Shown one piece after another: positions 37,527 to 45,558 of a stretch of 64,000 bases of DNA. Within the stretch, counting starts at the first letter, position 1; the number at the start of each line of letters is the position of its first letter. Under the pieces are notes generated by a model that had not been told where the DNA came from, ran no database searches, and was given only the letters and a program-made list of their open reading frames with translations. The stretch is from Paludibacter sp. (lineage in GTDB: Bacteria > Bacteroidota > Bacteroidia > Bacteroidales > Paludibacteraceae). Where the stretch lies: positions 45,262-109,261 of the forward strand of contig JAQTTH010000017.1 of assembly GCA_028710895.1 (NCBI GenBank), read 5' to 3'. Made by a program: the position numbers and the translations under genes.

Positions 37527-37553
37527 GCTGTCAAAACCAAACAGGCCCGGTTT
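37527..37553. repeat. Attachment-site direct repeat, integrase side
   Basis: The second 27-bp copy, identical to 31491-31517. It replaces the original junction between the ssrA promoter and the tmRNA 5' end. Confidence 0.85.
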
Positions 37554-37589
37554 TGTATTCAATAACGATTTACGAAAACAAATTCTGTG

Positions 37590-37597
37590 CAAAAGTA
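37590..37597 (-). promoter_or_regulatory. Original ssrA promoter, now separated from the gene
   Basis: TACTTTTG on the minus strand, 37 bases upstream of the att repeat, the right distance for the tmRNA before insertion. Confidence 0.6.
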
Positions 37598-37707
37598 CTG
37601 CATTTTTGGTGATTTACCCGCACCTTAAGTGTAAATATCATTAAATTAAAATAATGTCTAGCCGCTTTTTTAATCTGAGCTGATTTAAAAGTTTTTCTAA
37701 GGGCTGT

Positions 37708-38574
37708 CTATTCTTGTGCTCCATTGCTTTTAGCTATATCTATCCAATGGTTTACCAGTAATTCGGGTTCTGCGCCCACACCAACTGATAGAAGTAGGGC
37801 GAGTGCCATTACAAGTACAGCAGCATCGTGAAGTTCTTCCAAAGTCTGAGCATTCCCAAATGAAGCTTGCATCTGTTCTTGAAGTCGTATAACATGTTGC
37901 TCGCAAAAGAGTTGTGGCTTTAGAATGTTCGCGGTTAAATCGGGAACAGTTAATGAATCGAGCCACTTTTGGCCAATTCTTTCGGCTAGTTGTTCCGGTG
38001 TTTCTTTTTCCATAAGTCTCCATTGCTGCAAAGTTTTCTTATCGCCCGATTCGGCAAGTTTACTATCCAGTAATAATTCAAAAGCTACGTCAGCAAGTAG
38101 TTGAATTGCTTCTAAATAGGCATTTTGAGCAAGTTCCCAATTTCCGGTTTGTTGTTCAGTCAGATATTCAGCTACACTAATATGTGGTAATTTCAATACT
38201 TCCTCACAACCATCCAAACAAGGAAATTCAGTGCCTTGATGCATATAAATTGTTTCGTTATTTTGAATTTGTCGTCCAAGCGGGAAGAGCCGACAGGCAA
38301 GCGGTCTTGCAACATGAACGCTGCAACCTGTTCCAACTGCATATTGACTACAAGCCTGCTTTCCATTGTAACCAACAGCGCCATTAAATAGTAGACGTAC
38401 ACCGCACCATTCAGTATATGAATCTCTGAATTCACGGGCACTGATCTTCTTCTCGGCGGCCAGACAAGCCAGTTCCCACGGATTGAGTAATACTTTATTG
38501 CCGTGGCAGCAATTTCCGGCACGTGAACAGGTAAGTGGTAATTTGTCTGATAGCTTGAGGATGGTATTTTGCAT
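37708..38574 (-). CDS. YkgJ family cysteine-cluster protein
   Basis: A 288-residue protein with the YkgJ/CxxCxxCC-type pattern: CSRAGNCCHG near the start, then CSQYAVGTGCSVHVARPLACRLFPLG. The cysteines probably bind zinc or an iron-sulfur cluster; the function is unknown. The C-terminal half is helical and lacks cysteines apart from one. Start 38574 (MQNTILKL) fits the family better than 38643, which would run through the rny terminator region. Confidence 0.8.
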   Translation of the reverse strand: MQNTILKLSDKLPLTCSRAGNCCHGNKVLLNPWELACLAAEKKISAREFRDSYTEWCGVRLLFNGAVGYNGKQACSQYAVGTGCSVHVARPLACRLFPLGRQIQNNETIYMHQGTEFPCLDGCEEVLKLPHISVAEYLTEQQTGNWELAQNAYLEAIQLLADVAFELLLDSKLAESGDKKTLQQWRLMEKETPEQLAERIGQKWLDSLTVPDLTANILKPQLFCEQHVIRLQEQMQASFGNAQTLEELHDAAVLVMALALLLSVGVGAEPELLVNHWIDIAKSNGAQE

Positions 38575-38611
38575 TTTTTTCTCAATGAAACAGGTAATTT
38601 GTAATTCAAAT

Positions 38612-38652
38612 AAAAAACCGATAAACAGTAAGATGCTGTCCATCGGTTTTTT
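38612..38652 (-). terminator. Terminator after rny
   Basis: AAAAAACCGAT pairs with ATCGGTTTTTT around a 19-base loop that contains a second short ACAG/CTGT pairing. It lies 35 bases downstream of the rny stop. Confidence 0.8.
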
Positions 38653-38686
38653 ATATTATCTCAATTGACAGTTGTCAATTCGTTGT

Positions 38687-40207
38687 TTATTTAGCGTAGC
38701 TTACGGCACGGGTTTCACGGATAACCGTGATTTTTACCTGACCCGGATAAGTCATTTCGTCCTGGATTTTCTTGGCAATATCGAACGATAATAATTCAGT
38801 TTCTTTGTCGTCAATTTTGTCTGCACCCACAATTACGCGTAACTCGCGACCAGCCTGAATGGCGTAAGTCTTCAATACGCCCGGATAAGACAATGCCAGA
38901 TTTTCCAAATCGTTCAAACGTTTGATATAGGCTTCCACGATTTCTCGGCGTGCTCCCGGACGTGCCCCGGAGATAGCATCGCATACCTGAACAATCGGCG
39001 CAATCAGCGTTTCCATTTCCACTTCATCATGGTGAGCACCTACGGCATTACAAATGTCGGGTTTCTCTTTGTATTTTTCGCACAAACGCATACCAAGTAT
39101 TGCATGTGGCAATTCCGGTTCATCATCAGGCACCTTGCCTATATCGTGTAAGAGACCGGCACGTTTTGCTTTCTTAGGATTAAGTCCAAGTTCCGAAGCC
39201 ATTGTTGCACAAAGGTTTGCTACTTCACGTGAGTGTTGCAACAGATTTTGGCCGTACGACGAACGGTATTTCATTTTACCCACCATACGAATCAGTTCAG
39301 GGTGCAAACCATGAATCCCAAGGTCGATAGTGGTACGTTTTCCAATTTCAATAATTTCTTCTTCCACTTGCTTGCGGACTTTGTTTACCACTTCCTCAAT
39401 GCGGGCCGGGTGAATACGTCCATCGGTTACCAATTGGTGAAGCGACAGGCGTGCAATCTCGCGACGAACAGGGTCAAAAGCCGAAAGTACAATAGCTTCG
39501 GGGGTATCGTCTACGATGATTTCAACACCGGTGGCTGCTTCCAGTGCACGGATATTACGTCCTTCGCGACCAATAATACGTCCTTTTATTTCGTCCGATT
39601 CAATGTGGAAAACAGTTACTGAGTTTTCAATGGCTGTTTCAGTTGCCACACGTTGAATACTCTGAACCACAATTTTCTTTGCTTCTTTGTTGGCAGTCAT
39701 TTTAGCCTCTTCCATAATGTCGTTGATATACGACATGGCATTGGTTTTGGCTTCTTCTTTCAATGCTTCCACCAAACGCTCTTTGGCTTGTTCAGCTGAA
39801 AGTCCTGAAATAGCTTCGAGCTCCATTTGAGCCTGGTGTTGAAGGTGGTCTAACTCTTTTTTCTTACCTTCCAATGCATGAATTTGCTGTTCATGATTAT
39901 CTTTGAGTGTCTCAACTTCATTTATTTTGCGTTGAACCTCACTTTGTTTCTGGTTCAATTGCATTTCGCGCTGTTGAAGTTTTACTTCTTTTTCCTGTAC
40001 TTTTGCATTGCGTTCCTGAACTTGTTGTTCATGTTCTGCTTTGAGAGCAATGAATTTTTCTTTTGCCTCAATCAGCTTATTTTTCTTAAGCAGTTCAGCT
40101 TCAGCTGCTGCTTCTGCTATTGCCCGTTTGTTTACAAAGCGCAGAAGAACGAATGTTCCCCCGGCACCAGCAACAAGTGCAATCAGTCCGATTATTATAT
40201 TTTCCAT
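38687..40207 (-). CDS. rny: Ribonuclease Y
   Basis: A 506-residue membrane-anchored endoribonuclease that starts mRNA decay. N-terminal transmembrane helix (about 3-23), long coiled coil (about 30-150), KH domain with [21 protein letters not shown], and a C-terminal HD domain with the catalytic HDIGKVPD. All parts are present and the length is typical. It lies downstream of zapA as in many Bacteroidota. Confidence 0.96.
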   Translation of the reverse strand: MENIIIGLIALVAGAGGTFVLLRFVNKRAIAEAAAEAELLKKNKLIEAKEKFIALKAEHEQQVQERNAKVQEKEVKLQQREMQLNQKQSEVQRKINEVETLKDNHEQQIHALEGKKKELDHLQHQAQMELEAISGLSAEQAKERLVEALKEEAKTNAMSYINDIMEEAKMTANKEAKKIVVQSIQRVATETAIENSVTVFHIESDEIKGRIIGREGRNIRALEAATGVEIIVDDTPEAIVLSAFDPVRREIARLSLHQLVTDGRIHPARIEEVVNKVRKQVEEEIIEIGKRTTIDLGIHGLHPELIRMVGKMKYRSSYGQNLLQHSREVANLCATMASELGLNPKKAKRAGLLHDIGKVPDDEPELPHAILGMRLCEKYKEKPDICNAVGAHHDEVEMETLIAPIVQVCDAISGARPGARREIVEAYIKRLNDLENLALSYPGVLKTYAIQAGRELRVIVGADKIDDKETELLSFDIAKKIQDEMTYPGQVKITVIRETRAVSYAK

Positions 40208-40261
40208 TTTGTGAATTTAAGTATGTACTTGAAAATTATTTAGTTTGTGTTTTATAGGCAT

Positions 40262-40328
40262 AAAAAAAGCATTGCATTGAAAGTATAAACCTCTTGGATA
40301 AGAAGGATTTGACTTACAACGTAATGCG
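40262..40328 (-). ncRNA. Long hairpin with U run between zapA and rny, possible small RNA or terminator
   Basis: On the minus strand a long imperfect stem begins CCGCATTACGTTG and closes with CAATGCAATGC, followed by seven T residues. Internal parts such as AAATCC/GGTTT extend it. It may simply terminate zapA, or be the 3' part of a small RNA. The zapA neighbourhood is a classical location of 6S RNA, but this spacer (154 bases) seems too short for a complete one. Confidence 0.4.
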
Positions 40329-40361
40329 GAAATTGATTTTGGTGAAAACGAAATAAATGGT

Positions 40362-40655
40362 TTATTCTTTGTATAGTAAAGCTTTCAATTCATCATCCAA
40401 TGCCTGAATTTTGTCTGCCATTGGTACGGTATCTTCGCTAAATTCCTGCTTCGATACTATAACTGCAATTTGAAATGCTACCATTATAAGTATTTCTTCA
40501 GTAGGACGTTGGTTATATTGTTTTTGAAAAAAATCAATGTACTTAACCACTAATTTTTCTGCTTTTCGATATAACTCCTCGTCTTTACGTGGAATATTTA
40601 ATGGCATTCTAAAGCCACTAATTTGAACATTTATTGTAAAATTATCGTCTTTCAT
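40362..40655 (-). CDS. zapA: Cell division protein ZapA
   Basis: A 97-residue cytosolic FtsZ-ring stabiliser. The N-terminal globular part has FTINVQISGFRMPLNIPRKDEELYRKAEKLV, followed by a C-terminal coiled coil. The size matches the family. It is six bases downstream of another small coiled-coil gene, in the place where Bacteroidota often encode a ZapB-like partner. Confidence 0.88.
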   Translation of the reverse strand: MKDDNFTINVQISGFRMPLNIPRKDEELYRKAEKLVVKYIDFFQKQYNQRPTEEILIMVAFQIAVIVSKQEFSEDTVPMADKIQALDDELKALLYKE

Positions 40656-40661
40656 ATTGCT

Positions 40662-40955
40662 CTATTCATCCAAAAGAGCTAAACACTTGTCAATTTCCCG
40701 CACCATTTTCGTTATTCTTTGTTTGGATTCAGCCTTTTCAGCTTCCGATCCTCCCAAATTTTTAGCAATTTGTAAATGGTCGTAATTTTTTCGAAGCTCT
40801 AAAATTTCTTGATGTGCCTGCATTAAATCGGTCTGTTTCCGTTCTAATTCAGCTTTCATCAGTGCATTTTGTTCTTGCAAGGACTTATACTCTGAAATTA
40901 ATTTTCGCAACTTTTGTTCAAATGCGTGTATCAGTTCTTCGTAACGGTTCTTCAT
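40662..40955 (-). CDS. Small coiled-coil protein, ZapB-like candidate
   Basis: A 97-residue, almost entirely helical protein rich in Glu, Lys and Leu (LISEYKSLQEQNALMKAELERKQ). It has no signal peptide and ends in a conserved-looking RITKMVREIDKCLALLDE. The tight coupling to zapA suggests a division-ring role, but this is inference from context. A promoter lies at 40974-40981. Confidence 0.7.
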   Translation of the reverse strand: MKNRYEELIHAFEQKLRKLISEYKSLQEQNALMKAELERKQTDLMQAHQEILELRKNYDHLQIAKNLGGSEAEKAESKQRITKMVREIDKCLALLDE

Positions 40956-40973
40956 TTTTCAAAAAAATCTATA

Positions 40974-40981
40974 CAAAAATA
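40974..40981 (-). promoter_or_regulatory. -7 promoter element for the coiled-coil/zapA pair
   Basis: TATTTTTG on the minus strand, 19 bases upstream of the start codon. Confidence 0.55.
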
Positions 40982-41142
40982 CACTTTTGCTTTGGATTGA
41001 TAAAATTATTTGATGTTTTTTCAATAAAATCGTAACTTAATAACGGACTTTGCTTTATTTGTGTTGAATATGCTTAAAACCCAGTGCTTCAGAATATGAT
41101 GATTGATGTTGGATTTAGTAAAATCGTTGTTGTTGTGAATGT

Positions 41143-41173
41143 AAAAAGACAGAACTGGTTATTCTGCCTTTTT
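41143..41173 (-). terminator. Terminator after the SulP gene
   Basis: AAAAAGGCAGAA pairs with TTCTGTCTTTTT (one G-T wobble) on the minus strand, 30 bases past the stop. The rest of the 40982-41200 gap shows nothing else definite. Confidence 0.75.
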
Positions 41174-41200
41174 CTAAAAAACCAATTACTCTTTTCATGG

Positions 41201-42907
41201 TTATAAATCTACCTTGTGGTGTTTTACAGCCGCTTTTTCCTTAACTATGTGTTCGGCTCGTGATAATGCTTCGTTAATATTGCTACAAATATTAGCAGAA
41301 CCAACAAGCGTTTCAATTCCATTAGTGGTAAGAACCTCGTGTACTTTCTCATTTACACCCGAAAGTAATACCTGAACTTTATCTTTTTGCGAAGAACGAA
41401 TAAGATTTTTAAGGTTATGAGCACCTGTAGAATCCATAAATGGCACTTTACACATGCGGATAATCTGAACGACAGCTCTGTCGCCAATTACTTTCATTGT
41501 TTCCTCAAATTTATTGGCAACTCCAAAGAAAAAAGGACCTTCGATTTCGTATACTTCAACTCCTTCGGGGAGATGAAGCATCTCTGTGTCAACACTTCCT
41601 TCTATATAATCGGCAGTTTTTACATCTTCTTTGAAAATTGAAATGGATGAAGTTTCGGAGATACGACGAATGAACAGGATAGCAGCCATTAATAAACCGA
41701 TTTCGATTGCTATAGTCAAATCAAATATAACAGTAAGACCAAAGGTTGCGATTAAAACAGCTACATCCGATTTGGCATTTCTCAGTAATCCTCTGAAGGT
41801 TCTCCATTCACTCATGTTGTACGAAACTATTACCAATACGCCAGCCAAACACGCCATTGGGATGTGTTTGGTCAGACCACCCAGGAATAAAAGAATGAGA
41901 GCCAAAACAACAGCGTGAATTATACCGGCCACAGGTGTCCGTCCACCATTGTTTATGTTTGTCATTGTCCTTGCAATTGCTCCTGTTGCAGGGATTCCTC
42001 CAAATATTGGTGCTACAATATTGGCAATTCCCTGTGCAATGAGTTCCGTGTTTGAACTGTGTTTGTCTCCAATTACTCCATCTGCAACAGTTGCCGAAAG
42101 CAAAGATTCTATTGCACCCAACATGGCAATTGTAAATGCAGTTGGTAGTAACATTTGAATGGTGGCAAATGTAATTGATGGGGTGACAGGAGAGGGAAGA
42201 GCTGCATTTATGCTAAAACGATCACCGATTGTTTCAATGCCTTTTATACCGAATTTTTCGCGAAGGAAATAAACAGCAACCGTCAAAACAACAATGGCGA
42301 TAAGTGAACCGGGAATTTTTTTTGAAAATCGGGGAGTAACGGCGATAATTACAATGGAAAGTATGCCTACACCCAGTGACCATAGGTTTACACTGTCGAA
42401 GTGTTGACCATAAACAACCCATTTGTGTAGAAAATCAGCCGGAACTTTGTCAATGTGCAGTCCAAAGAGATCTTTGATTTGTGTAGCAAAAATTGTGAGC
42501 GCAATACCACTCGTAAATCCAACTACAACCGGGTATGGAATAAATTTAATGACAGTTCCCATTTTAAAAACTCCCATGGCTATGAGCATAACTCCGGCCA
42601 TCATGGTGGCAATGGCCAGGCCTGCAATTCCGAATTGCTGAACAATCCCATAAACTATAACGATAAATGCTCCCGTGGGTCCTCCAATTTGTACTTTGCT
42701 GCCTCCAAAGAATGAGATAATGAAACCTGCAATGATAGCTGTAAAAATACCTTTTTCGGGTGTTACACCCGATGCAATCCCAAATGCAATAGCGAGTGGG
42801 AGTGCAACAATCCCAACAATAATCCCTGCCATAGCATCAGCGTAGAACTGTTCTTTTGTGTAATTCTTAAGCGTGCTAAATAATTTGGGTTTAAAATGTA
42901 TGTTCAT
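41201..42907 (-). CDS. SulP family anion permease with STAS domain
   Basis: A 568-residue inner-membrane transporter. The N-terminal two thirds form the SulP membrane domain (DAMAGIIVGIVALPLAIAFGIASG opening; GGIPATGAIARTMTNINNGG). The C-terminal STAS domain has VQIIRMCKVPFMDSTGAHNL. Members carry sulfate, bicarbonate or dicarboxylates; the substrate cannot be decided. A conserved STAS phosphorylation-type Ser-Thr (DST) is present. It has its own promoter and terminator. Confidence 0.92.
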   Translation of the reverse strand: MNIHFKPKLFSTLKNYTKEQFYADAMAGIIVGIVALPLAIAFGIASGVTPEKGIFTAIIAGFIISFFGGSKVQIGGPTGAFIVIVYGIVQQFGIAGLAIATMMAGVMLIAMGVFKMGTVIKFIPYPVVVGFTSGIALTIFATQIKDLFGLHIDKVPADFLHKWVVYGQHFDSVNLWSLGVGILSIVIIAVTPRFSKKIPGSLIAIVVLTVAVYFLREKFGIKGIETIGDRFSINAALPSPVTPSITFATIQMLLPTAFTIAMLGAIESLLSATVADGVIGDKHSSNTELIAQGIANIVAPIFGGIPATGAIARTMTNINNGGRTPVAGIIHAVVLALILLFLGGLTKHIPMACLAGVLVIVSYNMSEWRTFRGLLRNAKSDVAVLIATFGLTVIFDLTIAIEIGLLMAAILFIRRISETSSISIFKEDVKTADYIEGSVDTEMLHLPEGVEVYEIEGPFFFGVANKFEETMKVIGDRAVVQIIRMCKVPFMDSTGAHNLKNLIRSSQKDKVQVLLSGVNEKVHEVLTTNGIETLVGSANICSNINEALSRAEHIVKEKAAVKHHKVDL

Positions 42908-42929
42908 AATAATATGTTTTAAAACATTA

Positions 42930-42937
42930 CAAAGGTA
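42930..42937 (-). promoter_or_regulatory. -7 promoter element for SulP gene
   Basis: TACCTTTG on the minus strand, 22 bases upstream of the start. Confidence 0.55.
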
Positions 42938-43073
42938 CTGCTTTTGACATAAAAGTGTTCAGAATATCCACAATTTAGAACAATTCAAGATTGCTTTGCT
43001 TATACAATCAGATTAAAATTGAATATCTTCTATAACTTTTTCCACTATTTTGTGTTACATATTCTAAAATGTG

Positions 43074-43081
43074 TAATTTTG
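43074..43081 (+). promoter_or_regulatory. -7 promoter element for ispG
   Basis: TAATTTTG on the plus strand, about 60 bases upstream of the start. Confidence 0.6.
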
Positions 43082-43143
43082 CACACTTATCAAATAAAAG
43101 AAAATATTTAAACAACTAATATCTATCAATAGTCAACAAAAAT

Positions 43144-44928
43144 ATGTCTAAATTTAATCAGTTTAATTATAGTCGCCGTGTTTCGGACGCAATTCAGATA
43201 GGGAGTGTTTTATTAGGTGGAAGTAATCCTGTGCGTGTTCAATCGATGGGTAATACCGATACAAATGATGTAGAAGGCTCTGTTGCTCAGTGTTTACGAA
43301 TTGTGGAAGCTGGTGGTGATATCGTCCGTTTTACAACTCAGGGAATCCGTGAAGCAGAAAATATTGGAAAAATTCATGCCGGATTACGCGAGAAAGGCTG
43401 TAATGTTCCGTTGGTTGCAGATATTCATTTTAATGCTAATGCTGCCGATGTTGCTGCTACTCAGGTAGAGAAAGTACGTATTAATCCCGGAAACTATGTT
43501 GGAAGTATTAAAATTGGTGATACATCGGATTATACCGAGGAAGAATTTGAGACTGAATACCAGAAAGTGCGTGCCCGCTTTATACCTTTTTTGAATATCT
43601 GCAAGGAGCATAATACCACAATACGTTTGGGGGTTAATCATGGTTCGTTGAGTGAACGTATGATGAATCGCTATGGTGATACGTCACGTGGGATGGTTGA
43701 GTCATGTATGGAGTTTTTGCATATTTGTCGCGAAGAGAATTTCCACAACGTGGTAATCTCTATGAAGACTTCCAATACAGTAATGATGGTTCAGACAGTG
43801 CGTTTGTTGGTTTCTGAAATGGATAAACTGGGCTTTCATTATCCACTGCATTTAGGTGTTACCGAGGCTGGTGATGGCGAAGATGGACGTATAAAATCTG
43901 CTGTAGGTATAGGTGCATTGTTAGCCGATGGAATTGGTGACACAGTGCGTGTTTCCCTGAGTGAAGAACCTGAATTTGAAGTGCCTGTTGGAAAGTTATT
44001 AGTTTCGTATACATCGCAACGCGCCGGACATGAACCAATTGTTGCAACCGAGAATTTATTGCATAATCGATTTGAATATAGTAGTCGTAAAACACATGCT
44101 GTTGGAAATATTGGAGGTGAAAATGTACCGGTTGTAATTGCAACAGGTGATGGCGGTTTTGCCACAATTCCTGACTACATTCTGTCGGATGGCAAAGTGT
44201 TAGGTGTAAATGGTATTTCGTATTCGGTTTATACTGTTGAAAATATTGATGCTATACAGCATGATTCAGCAGAAATTAAATTTCTCAAACTGAAATACGC
44301 CGACCTGACTCCAAAGGTTCTTGCATTACTGATTGAGAAACGTGATATTGTTGTGATTCTTTATACTGAAAATTTGAATATTGTTGGAGAACAACGTGCA
44401 TTCTTTCATGGTCTGTTGAATGCCGGAGCTACAGTTCCTGTTATTCTTTATCGAGGTTACAATGAAACTGAGCTGCAGTATCTTCAGATAAAAGCGGCTG
44501 CTGATTCTGGTGTAATGTTTGTCGATGGATTTGGTGACGGCATTTTGCTCGAAAATAATGGCCCAATTTCTATTGAAGCTGTAAATTCAGTTGCTTTCGG
44601 TATTTTACAAGCTTCACGTGTTCGTATTACCAAAACAGAATTTATATCTTGCCCAAGTTGCGGTAGAACCATGTTTAAGCTGCAAACTGTTGTTGCACGA
44701 ATTAAAGCTCGTACATCGCATTTAATTGGGCTTAAAATTGGTATTATGGGCTGTATCGTGAATGGTCCCGGCGAAATGGCCGATGCTGATTACGGTTATG
44801 TTGGCGCCGGACGAGGGAAAGTTAGTCTTTACAAAAAGAAAGAATGTTTGGAACGTAGCATTCCGGAAGATGAAGCAGTTGAAAAACTGATTGATTTGAT
44901 TAAAGTAAACGGCGATTGGCACGAATAA
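43144..44928 (+). CDS. ispG: 4-Hydroxy-3-methylbut-2-enyl diphosphate synthase
   Basis: A 594-residue MEP-pathway enzyme that turns MEcPP into HMBPP. It is the long form of Bacteroidota, chlamydiae and plants, with an inserted domain between the TIM barrel and the iron-sulfur domain. The barrel opens with NPVRVQSMGNTDT. The C-terminal 4Fe-4S ligands lie in SCPSCGRTMF and GIMGCIVNGPGEMADADYGYVG. Length fits the long form. It is preceded by a promoter and followed by a small beta-barrel gene on the same strand. Confidence 0.96.
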   Translation: MSKFNQFNYSRRVSDAIQIGSVLLGGSNPVRVQSMGNTDTNDVEGSVAQCLRIVEAGGDIVRFTTQGIREAENIGKIHAGLREKGCNVPLVADIHFNANAADVAATQVEKVRINPGNYVGSIKIGDTSDYTEEEFETEYQKVRARFIPFLNICKEHNTTIRLGVNHGSLSERMMNRYGDTSRGMVESCMEFLHICREENFHNVVISMKTSNTVMMVQTVRLLVSEMDKLGFHYPLHLGVTEAGDGEDGRIKSAVGIGALLADGIGDTVRVSLSEEPEFEVPVGKLLVSYTSQRAGHEPIVATENLLHNRFEYSSRKTHAVGNIGGENVPVVIATGDGGFATIPDYILSDGKVLGVNGISYSVYTVENIDAIQHDSAEIKFLKLKYADLTPKVLALLIEKRDIVVILYTENLNIVGEQRAFFHGLLNAGATVPVILYRGYNETELQYLQIKAAADSGVMFVDGFGDGILLENNGPISIEAVNSVAFGILQASRVRITKTEFISCPSCGRTMFKLQTVVARIKARTSHLIGLKIGIMGCIVNGPGEMADADYGYVGAGRGKVSLYKKKECLERSIPEDEAVEKLIDLIKVNGDWHE

Positions 44929-45023
44929 GGCATGATATTTGAAATAATAAAATTTCAATATTTTATTTTAAAATCCAGAACAGTCGTTGTGGATCAAATA
45001 GTACTAATTTTAAAAAACACAGT

Positions 45024-45488
45024 ATGAAAAAAATGTTTCTTACGCTCGCTTTAGTTGTGAGCATGGTGGGGGTTACGAGTGCACAAGCCGATGGACGGTC
45101 GATTGGACTTAGATTGGGGTATCCCGGTGAGGTTTCGTTTCAAACCGGATTAGGCAAGGCCAATCGCTTGGAGTTAGGCTTGGGTCTTCGTTCTTATGCC
45201 GCAGGCTACTCTACTTTCTCTGTATCTGGAGTCTATCAGTGGGTTTGGGATTTGTCATCTCTAGCAGATGGTTTTAATTGGTACGCTGGTGTAGGGGCTC
45301 AGGCAGGTTATTATTCCTACTTAGGAACTAATGGTCTTCCTCTCTCAGTTTTAGGTCAGGTTGGTATCGAATACAATTTTAATATCCCAATCAGACTTTC
45401 GTTAGATTATAGACCTGCTTTCCAACTGACTAACGGCTCTGCTTTTGTTGGTGATGGTGTAGCATTGGGAGTACGATACCGTTTCTAG
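45024..45488 (+). CDS. Small exported beta-barrel-like protein
   Basis: A 154-residue protein with a signal peptide (MKKMFLTLALVVSMVGVTSAQA). The mature part is rich in Gly, Tyr and alternating strands (RLELGLGLRSYAAGYSTFSVSGVYQW) and ends in VALGVRYRF, with a C-terminal Phe as in outer-membrane barrels. Its length suits an eight-stranded barrel. Function unknown. A strong terminator follows. Confidence 0.75.
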   Translation: MKKMFLTLALVVSMVGVTSAQADGRSIGLRLGYPGEVSFQTGLGKANRLELGLGLRSYAAGYSTFSVSGVYQWVWDLSSLADGFNWYAGVGAQAGYYSYLGTNGLPLSVLGQVGIEYNFNIPIRLSLDYRPAFQLTNGSAFVGDGVALGVRYRF

Positions 45489-45506
45489 AAATATATAATA
45501 GTTAAT

Positions 45507-45542
45507 AAAAAGGCAGAATTCGGAAAGAATTCTGCCTTTTTT
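45507..45542. terminator. Bidirectional terminator between barrel gene and infB
   Basis: AAAAAGGCAGAATT pairs with AATTCTGCCTTTTT over a 7-base loop, perfect for 14 bp, between convergent genes. Confidence 0.9.
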
Positions 45543-45558
45543 ATTCTGTAACGCTGAA

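Larger units (their letters stand above)
31491..37553. mobile_element. 6.06-kb integrative element in the 5' end of ssrA
   Basis: Bounded by identical 27-bp direct repeats at 31491-31517 and 37527-37553. An integrase gene lies next to one end. Cargo on the minus strand: tyrosine integrase, 321-residue unknown, HTH protein, 145-residue unknown, II/X-type replication protein, structured non-coding region, DUF4468 lipoprotein-like gene. No relaxase, coat or secretion gene is seen. It could be a rolling-circle plasmid-like element, a satellite, or a remnant of an ssDNA phage. Confidence 0.85.
37318..37707. other. Integrase-to-att intergenic region and native ssrA promoter segment
   Basis: This 390-base gap has no gene. 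It holds the right arm repeat, a strong terminator, the 27-bp att repeat and, beyond it, the chromosomal promoter that belonged to ssrA before insertion. Confidence 0.7.
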
